NCBI RefSeq assembly: GCF_001552635.1
Contig: NZ_BCRO01000053.1
Span: forward strand, 1-64,000
Length of the DNA stretch: 64,000 bases
From: Actinomadura hibisca NBRC 15177
GTDB taxonomy: Bacteria; Actinomycetota; Actinomycetes; Streptosporangiales; Streptosporangiaceae
Direction: 5' to 3'
Positions 35,039 through 45,636 of the stretch are shown in pieces. The notes under the pieces were generated by a model. That model did no database searches. It had not been told where the DNA came from and worked only from the letters and a program-made list of their open reading frames with translations. Position numbers and translations under genes: made by a program. Position 1 is the stretch's first letter. Each line of letters starts with the position of its first letter.

Positions 35039-35761
35039 GTGACTCCAGCCGATGTGCGCGCCGCCCTCGTAGCCGCGGTGCGCTCCGCCGTCGAGGCGGG
35101 TGAGATCGCCGTGGCCTTGGCTGACGGCGATGTGCCCGTCAATGGGCGGGGGGCCGGGGTTTATGGGAGTCCGCTGGCTTTGCGGCTGGGGGTTGACGCC
35201 GAGGTTCTGGCTCGGTGGCTTCGGGATGCGTCAGGGATCGAGCGGGTCACCTGTCGTGGCGGGTTCTTGACGATCTTTGTTGACTCGGGGCGGCTCGCTG
35301 AGGACGTCCTTGTTGAAGGGGACTCTTACGGGGTTGCTCGGGTGCCTGCCGGTGGGTGGGATGAGTGGCCTCGCACGTTCGAGAATCCCGGGTTTGCGGT
35401 GCGGTTCGCATACGCTCGTGCCGCTGCTGTTCAGCGGTGGGCTGATGATCTTCAGGTACGGCCTGGGCCCGTTCTTGGGGCTCGGGAGGATGAGGAGCTT
35501 GCTCTGCTAGGGGTTCTGGCCGAGTTGCCCGGACGGGCGCGGCAGGCCGAACGGGAGCGGGACGCCGTTCCGTTGGTGCGCTGTCTGGAGCGTCTCGCGG
35601 GCGCCTACCACGACGTGCACGAACGATGTCCGGCGCTGCCCCGGGGCGACGAGAAACCCGGGGCGGTGCACGCGGCCCGCGTCACGCTGGCCGAGGCTGC
35701 GCGCATCGCCCTCGGAAACGGCCTGAACATGATCGGTGAGACCCCTAGAGAGCGGATATGA
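35039..35761 (+). CDS. nrtL: ArgS-related anticodon-binding protein NrtL
   Basis: The 240-residue protein resembles the N-terminal additional domain plus the DALR anticodon-binding domain of arginyl-tRNA synthetase, without the catalytic core. It has the segments [24 protein letters not shown] and a C-terminal [20 protein letters not shown] helix. In Streptomyces a protein of this kind precedes lysA, as here. Its role is not settled. Its stop overlaps the lysA start (ATGA), so it is coupled to the aspartate-family operon. A tRNA-Arg gene lies 0.5 kb upstream on the other strand. Confidence 0.82.
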   Translation: MTPADVRAALVAAVRSAVEAGEIAVALADGDVPVNGRGAGVYGSPLALRLGVDAEVLARWLRDASGIERVTCRGGFLTIFVDSGRLAEDVLVEGDSYGVARVPAGGWDEWPRTFENPGFAVRFAYARAAAVQRWADDLQVRPGPVLGAREDEELALLGVLAELPGRARQAERERDAVPLVRCLERLAGAYHDVHERCPALPRGDEKPGAVHAARVTLAEAARIALGNGLNMIGETPRERI

Positions 35762-37149
35762 GCAGAGTTCACCCGGCTGGCGGTCGGCACGCCGACGTCC
35801 TTCCCGAAGACCACCCGCTGCCCCCGGCGGACGACCTCAACGAGTTGGAGCCTCTGGTCTGGCCCCGCGGCGCTCGGAGAAATGAGGGCGCGCTGGTTGT
35901 TGGGGGTGTTGACGTTCGGGACCTTGCGCAGGAGTTCGGCACGCCCCTGTACGTCTATGACGAGGAAGATGTGCGGTCTCGGGCGCGGGAGTATGCCCAG
36001 GCTTTTCATGACGGGGCCGTCCACTATGCGGGTAAGGCCTTCTTGTGCACGGCTGTTGCTCGATGGCTGAAGGAAGAAGGGCTCAGCCTCGACGTGTGCA
36101 GTGGGGGTGAGTTGGCGATTGCCCTCGCGGCTGGGTTCCCTGTTGAGCGCATCACCCTGCACGGCAACAACAAGTCCGTCTGGGAGCTGGAGCGGGCCCT
36201 TGAGGTCGGGGTCGGGCGCATTGTCATCGACTCTTTTGAGGAGATCGCTCGGCTCGGGTACCTCGCCCAGGAGAAGGGGCTTCGGCCCAAGGTCATGGTG
36301 CGGGTCACGACGGGTGTCGAGGCTCATACGCATGAGTTCATCGCCACGGCGCATGACGACCAGAAGTTCGGGTTCTCCCGGAGTTCTGGGGCCGCGCTTG
36401 AGGCTGTGCGGCGTGTGCTGGCTCTCAAGGACCTTGAGCTGGTCGGGCTCCACAGCCACATCGGGTCCCAGATCTTCGACGCCGACGGCTTCGAGGTCGC
36501 CGCCCACCGCCTCGCCGAGCTCCTCGTCGCCATCCGCGACGAGCACGGCGTCCAGCTCCCCGAGCTCGACCTCGGCGGCGGCTACGGCATCGCCTACACC
36601 CCCGGCGACGAGCCCCTCGACCCCAAGGACATCGCCGACCGGCTGCGCGACATCGTCGCCCGCGAGTGCCGCGCCTACGAGCTGGAGATGCCGCGCCTGA
36701 CCGTCGAGCCCGGCCGCGCCATCGTCGGGCCCGGCGGGGTTACCCTGTACGAGGTCGGCACCGTCAAGGACGTCGAGGGACTGCGCACCTACGTGTCCGT
36801 CGACGGGGGCATGAGCGACAACCTGCGCACCGCCCTCTACGGCGCCGAGTACAGCGCCGTCCTGGCCAGCCGGGCCTCCGACGCGCCCCCCATGCTCAGC
36901 CGGCTCGTCGGCAAGCACTGCGAGAGCGGTGACATCGTCGTGCGCGACCTGTGGCTGCCCGAGGATCTCGCGGCCGGGGACCTGGTGGCGGTGGCGGCCA
37001 CCGGTGCGTACTGTCGATCAATGGCCAGTAACTACAACCATCTGCCCAGGCCCGCCGTGGTGGCGGTGCGGGACGGCAGGGCACGGGTCATCGTCCGCCG
37101 CGAGAGCGACGAGGACCTGCTGCGGCTCGATGCGGAGGTCGAAGCGTGA
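35758..37149 (+). CDS. lysA: Diaminopimelate decarboxylase
   Basis: LysA makes L-lysine from meso-diaminopimelate using PLP, the last step of lysine synthesis. The 463-residue protein has the PLP-lysine segment HYAGKAFLC (about residue 90), the LDVCSGGEL block, the HSHIGSQ motif and the [11 protein letters not shown] phosphate-binding segment. All key residues appear present. It overlaps nrtL upstream and hom downstream by 4 bases each, which indicates translational coupling in one operon. Confidence 0.95.
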   Translation: MSRVHPAGGRHADVLPEDHPLPPADDLNELEPLVWPRGARRNEGALVVGGVDVRDLAQEFGTPLYVYDEEDVRSRAREYAQAFHDGAVHYAGKAFLCTAVARWLKEEGLSLDVCSGGELAIALAAGFPVERITLHGNNKSVWELERALEVGVGRIVIDSFEEIARLGYLAQEKGLRPKVMVRVTTGVEAHTHEFIATAHDDQKFGFSRSSGAALEAVRRVLALKDLELVGLHSHIGSQIFDADGFEVAAHRLAELLVAIRDEHGVQLPELDLGGGYGIAYTPGDEPLDPKDIADRLRDIVARECRAYELEMPRLTVEPGRAIVGPGGVTLYEVGTVKDVEGLRTYVSVDGGMSDNLRTALYGAEYSAVLASRASDAPPMLSRLVGKHCESGDIVVRDLWLPEDLAAGDLVAVAATGAYCRSMASNYNHLPRPAVVAVRDGRARVIVRRESDEDLLRLDAEVEA

Positions 37150-38447
37150 AACCGTTGCGGGTGGCGCTGCTGGGCTGCGGCGTCGTCGGCACTGAGGTCG
37201 TGCGGCTGCTCGGCGAGCAGTCCGACGACCTGGCCGCGCGCGTCGGGGCACCCCTGGAGCTGGCCGGGATCGCCGTGCGGCGGCCCGACCGGGTCCGCGA
37301 GGGCGTGGACCCGGCGCTGCTGACGACGGACGCGGAGAACCTCGTCACCCGCGACGACGTGGACATCGTCATCGAGGTGATCGGCGGCATCGAGCCCGCC
37401 CGGAGCCTGATGCTGGCGGCGATGAAGGCCGGCAAGTCGGTGGTCACCGCCAACAAGGCGCTGCTGGCCGAGGACGGCGCGACGTTGTTCGCCGCCGCCC
37501 GCGAGTACGGCGCCGACCTGTACTACGAGGCGTCGGTGGCCGGGGCGATCCCGCTGCTGCGGCCGTTGCGCGAGTCGCTGGTCGGCGACCGCGTGCACCG
37601 CGTGCTGGGCATCGTCAACGGCACCACCAACTACATCCTCGACCAGATGGACACCCACGGCGCCGGCTTCAACGAGGCGCTGGAGGAGGCCCAGGCGCTG
37701 GGCTACGCCGAGGCCGACCCGACCGCCGACGTCGAGGGCTTCGACGCCGCCGCCAAGGCCGCGATCCTCGCCCAGCTCGCCTTCCACACCCCCGTCACCG
37801 CCGCCGACGTGCACCGCGAGGGCATCACCGAGGTCAGCGCCGCCGACGTGGCCGGGGCCAAGGAGATGGACAGCGTCGTCAAGCTGCTGGCCATCTGCGA
37901 GCGCGTGCCCGACGAGCAGGGCCGCAACGGCCGGGGCGTGTCGGTGCGCGTCTACCCGGCGATGATCCCGCGCTCGCACCCGCTGGCCAGCGTCCGCGAG
38001 GCCTACAACGCGGTGTTCGTGGAGGCCGAGTCCGCCGGGTCTCTGATGTTCTACGGGGCGGGCGCGGGCGGCGCCCCGACCGCCTCGGCCGTCCTCGGCG
38101 ACCTGGTCGCGGTCGCCCGCAACGTGGTGGCCGGCACCACCGGCCCGGTCGAGGTGACCTACGCGTCACTGCCGCCGCTGCCGATGGGCGAGACCGTCAC
38201 CCGCTACTACGTCCAACTCGACGTCGCCGACCGCTCCGGCGTGCTGGCGACGGTGGCCGAGGAGTTCGCCAAGCACGGCGTGTCCATCCAGGCGGTCCGG
38301 CAGGAGGGGCAGGGCGACGAGGCCCAGCTCGTGGTGGTGACCCACCGCGCCCCGGACGCGGCCCTGTCGGCGACGGTCGCGTCGCTGCACGGCCTGGACA
38401 GCGTGCGCGAAGTGGCGTCCGTCATGCGCGTCGAAGGCGACGAGTAA
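37146..38447 (+). CDS. hom: Homoserine dehydrogenase
   Basis: The 433-residue enzyme reduces aspartate semialdehyde to homoserine with NAD(P)H, the branch point toward threonine and methionine. It has the nucleotide-binding [10 protein letters not shown] at the N terminus, the [11 protein letters not shown] catalytic block, and a C-terminal ACT domain (about 350-433), which suggests threonine feedback. The GTG start overlaps the lysA stop (GTGA). Confidence 0.95.
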   Translation: MKPLRVALLGCGVVGTEVVRLLGEQSDDLAARVGAPLELAGIAVRRPDRVREGVDPALLTTDAENLVTRDDVDIVIEVIGGIEPARSLMLAAMKAGKSVVTANKALLAEDGATLFAAAREYGADLYYEASVAGAIPLLRPLRESLVGDRVHRVLGIVNGTTNYILDQMDTHGAGFNEALEEAQALGYAEADPTADVEGFDAAAKAAILAQLAFHTPVTAADVHREGITEVSAADVAGAKEMDSVVKLLAICERVPDEQGRNGRGVSVRVYPAMIPRSHPLASVREAYNAVFVEAESAGSLMFYGAGAGGAPTASAVLGDLVAVARNVVAGTTGPVEVTYASLPPLPMGETVTRYYVQLDVADRSGVLATVAEEFAKHGVSIQAVRQEGQGDEAQLVVVTHRAPDAALSATVASLHGLDSVREVASVMRVEGDE

Positions 38448-38491
38448 CTACACTCTGCGGCAGAAACCGCAGGTCACTCTAGGAGATCGAC

Positions 38492-39559
38492 GTGAACGCG
38501 ACCGCCCGCGCCTGGCGCGGCCTCATCGAGGAGTACCGGGACCGCCTGCCGGTGACCGGGACGACGCCGGTGGTCACCCTGCTGGAGGGCGGCACGCCGC
38601 TGGTGCCCGCCAACCGGGTGTCCCAGCTGACCGGCTGCGAGGTCTACCTCAAGGTCGAGGGCGCCAACCCGACCGGCTCCTTCAAGGACCGCGGCATGAC
38701 GATGGCGATCAGCAAGGCCGCCGAGGACGGCGCCAAGGCCGTCATCTGCGCCTCCACCGGCAACACCTCGGCGTCGGCCGCCGCCTACGCGGTGCGCGCC
38801 GGGATGACCTGCGCGGTGCTGGTCCCGCAGGGCAAGATCGCGATGGGCAAGCTGGCGCAGGCCCTGGTGCACGGCGCCCGGCTGCTCCAGGTGGACGGCA
38901 ACTTCGACGACTGCCTGGAGCTGGCCCGCAAGTTGTCGGTCGACTACCCGGTGGCGCTGGTCAACTCGGTCAACAAGTACCGGCTCCAGGGGCAGAAGAC
39001 CGCCGCGTTCGAGATCGTGGACGCGCTGGGCGACGCCCCCGACATCCACTGCCTGCCGGTCGGCAACGCCGGCAACATCTCGGCCTACTGGATGGGCTAC
39101 ACCGAGTACGCCGCCGACGGCGTCTCCTCGAAGCGGCCCCGGATGCTGGGCTTCCAGGCCAGCGGCGCCGCGCCGTTCGTCAAGGGCGAGCCGGTGCTCA
39201 AGCCGCAGACGATCGCCACCGCGATCCGCATCGGCAACCCCGCCTCCTGGGACCTCGCCGTCGCCGCCCGCGACGAGTCCGGTGGCGCGATCGACTCGGT
39301 CACCGACCGGCAGATCCTGGCCGCCTACCGGCTGCTGGCCGCCGAGGAGGGCGTGTTCGTCGAGCCCGCGTCGGCCGCGAGCGTCGCCGGGCTGCTCCAG
39401 GCCAGCGAGCAGGGCCTGGTGGAGCGCGGCTCGAAGATCGTCTGCACGGTGACCGGCAACGGCCTCAAGGACCCCGACTGGGCGATCTCCGGCGCTCCGG
39501 CCCCGACCACCGTCAAGGTGGACGCGCACGCCGCTGCCTCCGCGCTCGGCCTGGCCTAG
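38492..39559 (+). CDS. thrC: Threonine synthase
   Basis: ThrC converts O-phosphohomoserine to threonine with PLP. The 355-residue protein has the PLP-lysine motif GSFKDRGM (about residue 60) and the [13 protein letters not shown] phosphate-binding loop. Its size fits the short actinobacterial class. GTG at 38492 has CTAGGAG upstream. It is 44 bases after hom and 14 before thrB, in one operon. Confidence 0.95.
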   Translation: MNATARAWRGLIEEYRDRLPVTGTTPVVTLLEGGTPLVPANRVSQLTGCEVYLKVEGANPTGSFKDRGMTMAISKAAEDGAKAVICASTGNTSASAAAYAVRAGMTCAVLVPQGKIAMGKLAQALVHGARLLQVDGNFDDCLELARKLSVDYPVALVNSVNKYRLQGQKTAAFEIVDALGDAPDIHCLPVGNAGNISAYWMGYTEYAADGVSSKRPRMLGFQASGAAPFVKGEPVLKPQTIATAIRIGNPASWDLAVAARDESGGAIDSVTDRQILAAYRLLAAEEGVFVEPASAASVAGLLQASEQGLVERGSKIVCTVTGNGLKDPDWAISGAPAPTTVKVDAHAAASALGLA

Positions 39560-39573
39560 GAACGGGCGGAACG

Positions 39574-40488
39574 ATGAACTGGGCGAACGGGCCCGTCACG
39601 GTGCGCACGCCCGCGACCAGCGCCAACCTGGGCCCGGGGTTCGACTCCCTGGGCCTGGCGCTGTCGCTGCACGACGAGGTCACCGTCGAGGTGACCGGCG
39701 GCGGGCTCGCCATCGAGGTCGAGGGCGAGGGGGCCGAGGTCGCCGACCGGGGCGAGCGGCACCTGATCGTCAAGGTGCTGCGCCAGGCGTTCGACCTGCT
39801 GGGCGGCGGCCAGCCGCCCGGTCTGGCGCTGCGCTGCGCGAACCGCATCCCGCACAGCCGCGGACTCGGCTCGTCCTCGGCCGCGATCGTGGCGGGGATC
39901 GTCGCGGCGCGGCACCTGCACCCTGAGGGGCACCGGCTGGACGACGCGCGCGCCCTGGAGCTGGCCACCGAGATCGAGGGCCACCCCGACAACGTCGCGC
40001 CGTGCCTGGCGGGCGGCCTGACGGTCGCCTGGACGACGCCGGACGGCCCCCGCCTGGTGCGGCTGGAGTCGCAGGTCAAGCAGGTGACGGCGTTCGTGCC
40101 CGACCAGCGGCTGGCGACCGAGCGGGCGCGCGGGCTGCTGCCCGCGACCGTCCCGCACGCCGACGCCGCCGCCAACGCGGGCCGCGCCGCGCTGCTGATC
40201 GCGGCGCTCACCACCGGCGTCCCGGACGTGCTGCTGGACGCCACCGAGGACCGGCTCCACCAGGACTACCGCGCCCCCGCGATGCCCGAGTCGGCCGCGC
40301 TGGTGGCCCGGCTGCGCGCCGGCGGCGTGCCGGCGGTGATTTCCGGGGCAGGTCCTACTGTCCTGGCCTTCACAAGCGCATCACAAGTTGATTCGATAGG
40401 CGCACGAGTGGGTAATGGGTGGCACGTGCACCCGCTGGACGTCGCCCCCCACGGTGCCCACGTTCCCAGCGACGGCCTCCGCCCCTGA
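39574..40488 (+). CDS. thrB: Homoserine kinase
   Basis: ThrB phosphorylates homoserine with ATP. The 304-residue GHMP kinase has the ATP loop PHSRGLGSSSAAIVAG (about residues 91-106), the N-terminal TSANLGPGFDSLGLAL segment and the C-terminal GAGPTVLAF motif (here SGAGPTVLAF). It closes the lysA-hom-thrC-thrB run. A short GGCCGG/CCGGCC hairpin at 40505-40523 follows the stop. Confidence 0.95.
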   Translation: MNWANGPVTVRTPATSANLGPGFDSLGLALSLHDEVTVEVTGGGLAIEVEGEGAEVADRGERHLIVKVLRQAFDLLGGGQPPGLALRCANRIPHSRGLGSSSAAIVAGIVAARHLHPEGHRLDDARALELATEIEGHPDNVAPCLAGGLTVAWTTPDGPRLVRLESQVKQVTAFVPDQRLATERARGLLPATVPHADAAANAGRAALLIAALTTGVPDVLLDATEDRLHQDYRAPAMPESAALVARLRAGGVPAVISGAGPTVLAFTSASQVDSIGARVGNGWHVHPLDVAPHGAHVPSDGLRP

Positions 40489-40927
40489 CCTCTGGCACGG
40501 GGAGGGCCGGCGACACTCCGGCCGGTGCAATGATCCAGCTAGGTAAAATGCGAAGACATCGACCTCTGGGGAATAGCAGTGTGCCCTGGTGATGTTAGGC
40601 TGAATGCCGCACCAGATGCCCCGTTCGGGGCCGAGTGCTCGTCAGCCGTGCGTCACCTGTCCGGCCTTCCGGCCGCGACGGTCCCACGCACCGGGCTTCC
40701 CGTCTCCGCGACCTTCCGTTGCCAGGCTTACCACTGTGACTTCGGGCGTGGCGGACGCGGGGAATCGAACGAGCGAGCCGTCCCGTCCACCATCTGGCTG
40801 CGCCCAGAAATCGCACATCCCGGGCCTGAACAGGTCCGCGGAGCCCGACTCGGCGCCCCCGCCGGGCCGCACTACCGGGTTGCCTGGCCGACCGCCGGCC
40901 AAACCCGCTCCCTGGGAAGGACCCTTA
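40489..40927 (+). promoter_or_regulatory. rho upstream region and long leader
   Basis: This 439-base stretch has no convincing gene. A TAGGCT -10-like box at 40596-40601 precedes a GCCCC-GTTC-GGGGC hairpin (40618-40631), and further GC-rich inverted repeats follow. If transcription starts after the TAGGCT box, rho has a 5' leader of about 320 bases, which would suit Rho autoregulation. An alternative in-frame N-terminal extension of rho through this region is unlikely because a GGAAGGA site marks the start at 40928. Confidence 0.45.
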
Positions 40928-42970
40928 GTGAGCGAATCCAGCGAACTCCTGACGGACGCGTCCAGCACGGCACCCACCGGCGAGGCCGCTGAGCGCACCG
41001 CCCCCCGGCGCCGCCGGACCGGCACCGGCCTGTCGGCCATGGTGCTGCCCGAGCTCAAGGCGCTCGCGTCCAGCCTCGGCATCACCGGCGTGACCGGGAT
41101 GCGCAAGAGCCAGCTCATCGCCGCCATCCAGGAGAAGCAGGGCGGCGGCTCGGCCGGGGGCGAGCAGGGAACCGCTGAGCCGGCGAAGGCCGAGCGCCCG
41201 CGCCGCACCCGCACGACGCCCGCCAAGCGCGAGGCCGCCGAGGTCACCGTCGAGGCCGACAAGCCCGCCGAGAAGGCGGACAAGGCCGACAAGCCGGAGA
41301 AGGCCGAGCGCGCCGAGAAGGCCGACCGGGCCGACAAGCCCGAGCGCGCCGAGAAGACCGAGCGGCGCGACCGGCAGGCCAAGCCCGAGGCCGCCGAGGA
41401 CGGCGAGTCCCAGGGCGGCAACCGCGAGCGCGGCGAGCAGGGCGGCGGCCGCGAGGGCAACCGCCGCAACCGGCGCGAGCGCGGCGACCGCAACAACGAC
41501 CGCGGCGAGCGCGGTGACCGCAACGAGCGCGGGGAGCGCGGCGAGGGCCGCAACAACCGCGACGGCGGCAACCGCGACGGCGACAACGAGGGCGGCCGCG
41601 AGCGCGGCGGCGACCGTGGCGAGCAGGGCGGCCGCAACCGCGACCGTGACCGCGACCGCGGCGAGCAGGGCGGCGGCCGCCAGCGCGGCCAGAACGCCGG
41701 CGGCGGCCAGGGCGGCGGCGGCAACAACGCCGACGACGACGAGCGCGGCGGGCGGCGCGGCCGCCGGTTCCGCGAGCGCAACCGCGGCCGCGGCGGCCGT
41801 GGCGAGCGCTACGAGGAGCCGGTGATCAGCGAGGACGACGTCCTGATCCCGGTCGCCGGCATCCTGGACATCCTCGACAACTACGCGTTCGTGCGGACCA
41901 CCGGCTACCTGCCCGGCCCCAACGACGTGTACGTGTCGCTGGCCCAGGTCCGCAAGAACGGCCTGCGCAAGGGCGACGTCATCACCGGCGCCGTCCGGCA
42001 GGCGCGCGAGGGCGAGCGGCGCGAGAAGTTCAACGCGCTGGTCCGCCTCGACACCGTCAACGGCATGGAGCCCGACCAGGCCAAGCAGCGCGTCGACTTC
42101 TCGAAGCTGACCCCGCTGTACCCGCAGGAGCGGCTGCGCCTGGAGAGCGACGCGGGCGTGCTGACGACCCGGATCATCGACCTGGTCTCGCCGATCGGCA
42201 AGGGCCAGCGCGGTCTGATCGTGTCGCCGCCCAAGGCCGGCAAGACGATGGTGCTCCAGGCGATCGCCAACGCGATCACCAAGAACAACCCCGAGTGCCA
42301 CCTGATGGTCGTGCTGGTCGACGAGCGGCCCGAAGAGGTCACCGACATGCAGCGCACGGTCAAGGGCGAGGTCATCCACTCGACCTTCGACCGGCCCGCC
42401 GAGGACCACACCACGGTCGCCGAGCTGGCCATCGAGCGCGCCAAGCGGCTGGTCGAGCTGGGCCACGACGTGGTCGTGCTGCTCGACTCGATCACGCGCC
42501 TCGGCCGTGCCTACAACCTGGCCGCCCCGGCGTCGGGCCGCATCCTGTCCGGTGGTGTGGACTCCACCGCGCTGTACCCGCCCAAGCGGTTCTTCGGCGC
42601 GGCCCGCAACATCGAGAACGGCGGCTCGCTGACGATCCTCGCCACCGCCCTGGTGGAGACCGGGTCCCGCATGGACGAGGTCATCTTCGAGGAGTTCAAG
42701 GGCACCGGCAACATGGAGCTCAAGCTCAACCGCTCCCTGGCCGACAAGCGCATCTTCCCGGCGGTGGACGTCGACCAGTCCTCCACCCGCAAGGAGGAGA
42801 TCCTGATGGCGCCCGAGGAGCTGCGGGTGGTGTGGCAGCTGCGCCGCGTCCTGCACGCCCTCGACACCCAGCAGGCGCTGGAGCTCCTCATCGAGAAGAT
42901 GAAGGAGACCAAGTCCAACGCGGAGTTCCTGATGCAGGTGCAGAAGACGACCGTGTCGGACGACCGCTGA
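40928..42970 (+). CDS. rho: Transcription termination factor Rho with Arg/Gly-rich insert
   Basis: Rho is a hexameric RNA-dependent ATPase that terminates transcription. The 680-residue protein is far longer than the roughly 420-residue enterobacterial form. After the N-terminal LPELKALASSLGITGVTGMR helical domain comes an insert of about 200 residues, first Lys/Ala/Asp/Glu-rich and then Arg/Gly/Asn/Asp-rich (about 160-295). The RNA-binding cold-shock-like domain and the ATPase core follow, with P-loop PPKAGKTMVLQ (about 435) and VDERPEEVTDM. Inserts of this type occur in actinobacterial Rho and may add RNA binding. GTG at 40928 has GGAAGGA upstream. Confidence 0.95.
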   Translation: MSESSELLTDASSTAPTGEAAERTAPRRRRTGTGLSAMVLPELKALASSLGITGVTGMRKSQLIAAIQEKQGGGSAGGEQGTAEPAKAERPRRTRTTPAKREAAEVTVEADKPAEKADKADKPEKAERAEKADRADKPERAEKTERRDRQAKPEAAEDGESQGGNRERGEQGGGREGNRRNRRERGDRNNDRGERGDRNERGERGEGRNNRDGGNRDGDNEGGRERGGDRGEQGGRNRDRDRDRGEQGGGRQRGQNAGGGQGGGGNNADDDERGGRRGRRFRERNRGRGGRGERYEEPVISEDDVLIPVAGILDILDNYAFVRTTGYLPGPNDVYVSLAQVRKNGLRKGDVITGAVRQAREGERREKFNALVRLDTVNGMEPDQAKQRVDFSKLTPLYPQERLRLESDAGVLTTRIIDLVSPIGKGQRGLIVSPPKAGKTMVLQAIANAITKNNPECHLMVVLVDERPEEVTDMQRTVKGEVIHSTFDRPAEDHTTVAELAIERAKRLVELGHDVVVLLDSITRLGRAYNLAAPASGRILSGGVDSTALYPPKRFFGAARNIENGGSLTILATALVETGSRMDEVIFEEFKGTGNMELKLNRSLADKRIFPAVDVDQSSTRKEEILMAPEELRVVWQLRRVLHALDTQQALELLIEKMKETKSNAEFLMQVQKTTVSDDR

Positions 42971-43031
42971 TCCGGCGGCGGCCGGGCCGTCCCCCGGGCG
43001 GGGGCTGACCGGACGCCGCAGTGCAGCACGA

Positions 43032-43072
43032 AGCCGTGTGGGCCAGAGCCGAACGCTCTGGCCCACACGGCT
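43032..43072 (+). terminator. Intrinsic terminator after rho
   Basis: An 18-base perfect stem, AGCCGTGTGGGCCAGAGC with its complement, encloses a CGAAC loop. TTTCCGTC follows on the plus strand. Confidence 0.85.
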
Positions 43073-43198
43073 TTTCCGTCTCCGGCCCGCTTCATGCTGG
43101 GGCTAGCCCCACCATCGGTCCGGCAGCGGGCCGCATGGTTCCGGGCGGCGGGAGGCCCCAGGCTGGGGACGTACGTTGGTCGGGGCGTGGAGGACGAT

Positions 43199-44554
43199 GT
43201 GAGCGAGCAGGCGGGCGAGCAGGGTGAGGTCGCCGTGGCGGCCGGAGGGCGGCGTCCGGTCAGCGTCGCCGACGGCGGCTGGGGCCTGGGGGCGATGGCC
43301 CGGTCGTCGCTGACGTGGCGGTCGGCGGTCTACCTGACGGCGCACGCGCCCCTGGCGTTCGCGTGGTTCGTCGTGCTGGCGATCGGGTTGTCGATGTCGC
43401 TCGCCACCGCGATCATCTGGGTGGGCCTGCTGCTGCTCGTCGTGCTGATGGTGTCGTGGCGGGCGGGGGCGCGGCTGGAGCGGGTGTTCATGCGGGCCGC
43501 GTTCGGCGTCCGCATCCCCGACCCCTACCGGGAGCAGGCGCAGGGCAGCGGCCCGCTGGCCCGGCTGCGCGTCATGGCCGCCGACCCCGCCACCTGGAAG
43601 GACCTGCTGTACCTGGCGCTCGCCCTCCCGATCGCCATCGTCGAGACCGCCCTGTCGATCGTGCTGTGGGCGCCCGCGGCGATGCTGATCGCGACGCCCC
43701 TGATCGTGCTGGCCGAGGACGGGCGCGGCGCGGAGGTCAGCTTCGGCTTCGTGTCCTACTGGGCGGGCGACCCCGTGGAGGCGCTGCCGATGGTCGTGCT
43801 CGGCGTCGGCTGGGGCGTCGTCGCGATGTACGGGACGCGCATCATGGCCGTCGGCCACGCCCTCTACGCCCGGCTGCTGCTCGGTCCCAGCGTCTCGCAG
43901 ACAGAGAACCGCGAGCTGCGGGCCCGCACCGAGCACCTGCGCGCCAGCCGCGCCCGGGGCGTGGACGCCGTGGAGTTCGAGCGGCGGCGCATCGAGCGCG
44001 ACCTGCACGACGGCGCCCAGCAGCGCCTGCTCGCCGTCGCGATGGACATCGGCCGGGCCCGCGCCAAGCTCGACCAGGACCCCGAGGGCGCGCGGGCGCT
44101 GATCGAGCAGGCGCACGCGGGCACCAAGGAGGCCATCACCGAGCTGCGCGACCTGGCGCGCGGCATCTACCCGGCGATCCTGACCGACCGCGGGCTGGAC
44201 CCGGCGCTGTCGGGGCTGGCCGGGCGGGCGCCGGTGCCGGTCGAGGTGGAGGTCGACCTGCCCGACCGGCCGCCCGCCGCCGTGGAGAGCATCGCCTACT
44301 TCATCGTCGCCGAGGCGCTGGCCAACATCGCCAAGTACGCGCGGGCCACCCGGGCGTCGGTGCGGGTGGTCAAGGAGGACGCCTGGGTCGTGGTCGAGGT
44401 GATCGACGACGGCGTGGGCGGCGCGCACGCGCGGCCCGACGGCGGCCTGGCGGGCCTCGCCGACCGGGCGGCCACCATCGACGGGATGCTGATCGTGGAC
44501 AGCCCGCCCGGCGGCCCCACCATCGTCCGCGCCGATCTCCCGTGCTCCTGGTAG
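43199..44554 (+). CDS. NarL-type sensor histidine kinase
   Basis: The 451-residue kinase has an N-terminal membrane region with about four to six segments (residues 45-90 and 135-225). A HisKA_3 dimerisation helix follows with His270 in RRRIERDLHDGAQQRL, then an HATPase_c domain with the N box EALANIAKYARAT and the G box DGGLAGLADRAATIDG. It should phosphorylate the response regulator encoded 16 bases downstream. GTG at 43199 has GGAGGAC upstream. The putative sensor domain is membrane-embedded, so an envelope or lipid cue is likely. Confidence 0.85.
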   Translation: MSEQAGEQGEVAVAAGGRRPVSVADGGWGLGAMARSSLTWRSAVYLTAHAPLAFAWFVVLAIGLSMSLATAIIWVGLLLLVVLMVSWRAGARLERVFMRAAFGVRIPDPYREQAQGSGPLARLRVMAADPATWKDLLYLALALPIAIVETALSIVLWAPAAMLIATPLIVLAEDGRGAEVSFGFVSYWAGDPVEALPMVVLGVGWGVVAMYGTRIMAVGHALYARLLLGPSVSQTENRELRARTEHLRASRARGVDAVEFERRRIERDLHDGAQQRLLAVAMDIGRARAKLDQDPEGARALIEQAHAGTKEAITELRDLARGIYPAILTDRGLDPALSGLAGRAPVPVEVEVDLPDRPPAAVESIAYFIVAEALANIAKYARATRASVRVVKEDAWVVVEVIDDGVGGAHARPDGGLAGLADRAATIDGMLIVDSPPGGPTIVRADLPCSW

Positions 44555-44570
44555 GCGGTCTGCCCCGATA

Positions 44571-45227
44571 ATGGGGGACATGCGGGTGGTGATCGCCGAG
44601 GATTCGGTGTTGTTGCGCGAGGGCCTGGTCCGGCTGCTGGCCGACGCCGGGATCGAGACGGCCGGCACCGTCGGGGACGGCCCCGGCCTGCTCGGCGTGG
44701 TGGAGGAGCACCGGCCCGACCTCGCGATCGTGGACGTGCGGATGCCGCCCTCGTTCACCGACGAGGGGCTGCGCGCCGCGCTCGCGGTGCGCGAGCGCCT
44801 GCCGGGCACGCCGATCCTGGTGCTCTCGCAGTACGTCGAGGAGCGCTACGCCACCGAGCTGATCGGCGGCGGCGCGGAGGGCGTCGGCTACCTGCTCAAG
44901 GAGCGGGTGGCCGACGTCGCCGAGTTCATCGACGCGGTGCGGCGCATCGCGGCCGGCGGCACGGTGATCGACCCGGAGGTGATCGGCCAGCTGCTGGGCC
45001 GGCGCCGCACCGGCGACCCGCTGGAGGCGCTGACCCCGCGCGAGCACCAGGTGCTGGGGCTGATGGCGCAGGGCCGCTCCAACGGGGCCATCGCCGCCGA
45101 CCTGGTCGTCACCGAGGGCGCGGTCGAGAAGCACATCTCCAACATCTTCATGAAGCTGGGCCTGCAACCCGCCCAGGGCGGCCACCGCCGCGTCATGGCG
45201 GTGCTGGCCTACCTCGGGCGCGCCTGA
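44571..45227 (+). CDS. NarL/LuxR-family response regulator
   Basis: The 218-residue protein has a receiver domain with Asp55 (LAIVDVRMPP) and conserved Lys (YLLKERV), then a LuxR-type HTH: LTPREHQVLGLMAQGRSNGA with the recognition helix VEKHISNIFMKLGL. It is the cognate partner of the kinase encoded just upstream. The ATG at 44571 or 44580 may be used; GGGGGAC lies between them. Confidence 0.88.
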   Translation: MGDMRVVIAEDSVLLREGLVRLLADAGIETAGTVGDGPGLLGVVEEHRPDLAIVDVRMPPSFTDEGLRAALAVRERLPGTPILVLSQYVEERYATELIGGGAEGVGYLLKERVADVAEFIDAVRRIAAGGTVIDPEVIGQLLGRRRTGDPLEALTPREHQVLGLMAQGRSNGAIAADLVVTEGAVEKHISNIFMKLGLQPAQGGHRRVMAVLAYLGRA

Positions 45228-45398
45228 GCGCCGCCCGCCCGGCAAGATCGGGAATGGGCGGTGACCTCGGCACGTTCGGGTATCTGGCACACTTGGTGTG
45301 CAACCGCTGCGGTACCGGTTCACGCTCCCCTTCGCCACGGCCCGGCCGGGTGAAGCGCGGGGACGCCCGGCGACCGCCCTGAGCGAGGAGAAATCCCC

Positions 45399-45608
45399 AT
45401 GAAGGCCGACATCCACCCGAACTACGTCGTCACCACGGTGACGTGCACCTGCGGGAACACCTTCGAGACCCGCAGCACCGCGGACAACGGCGTCATCCAC
45501 GCCGACGTCTGCTCCAACTGCCACCCGTTCTACACGGGCAAGCAGAAGATCCTGGACACCGGCGGCCGGGTGGCCCGCTTCGAGCAGCGCTTCGGCAAGA
45601 AGAAGTAG
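45399..45608 (+). CDS. rpmE: Ribosomal protein L31, zinc-binding type
   Basis: The 69-residue 50S protein L31 has the zinc-binding cysteines (TCTCGNTF and CSNC) of the C+ form, followed by [17 protein letters not shown]. Retaining the cysteines implies that it is the form used under zinc sufficiency. GAGGAGAAATCCCC precedes the ATG. It is followed by a terminator and then prfA. Confidence 0.96.
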   Translation: MKADIHPNYVVTTVTCTCGNTFETRSTADNGVIHADVCSNCHPFYTGKQKILDTGGRVARFEQRFGKKK

Positions 45609-45636
45609 TTCGCGCTCGACGCAGCACAGACAGGGA

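Noticed and set aside
21070-43072. Dispersed repeat family linking the hairpins at 21070 and 43032
   Set aside because: Both start with AAGCCGTG and form long stems, but the rest differs and only two copies are visible, so a repeat family cannot be supported from this window.
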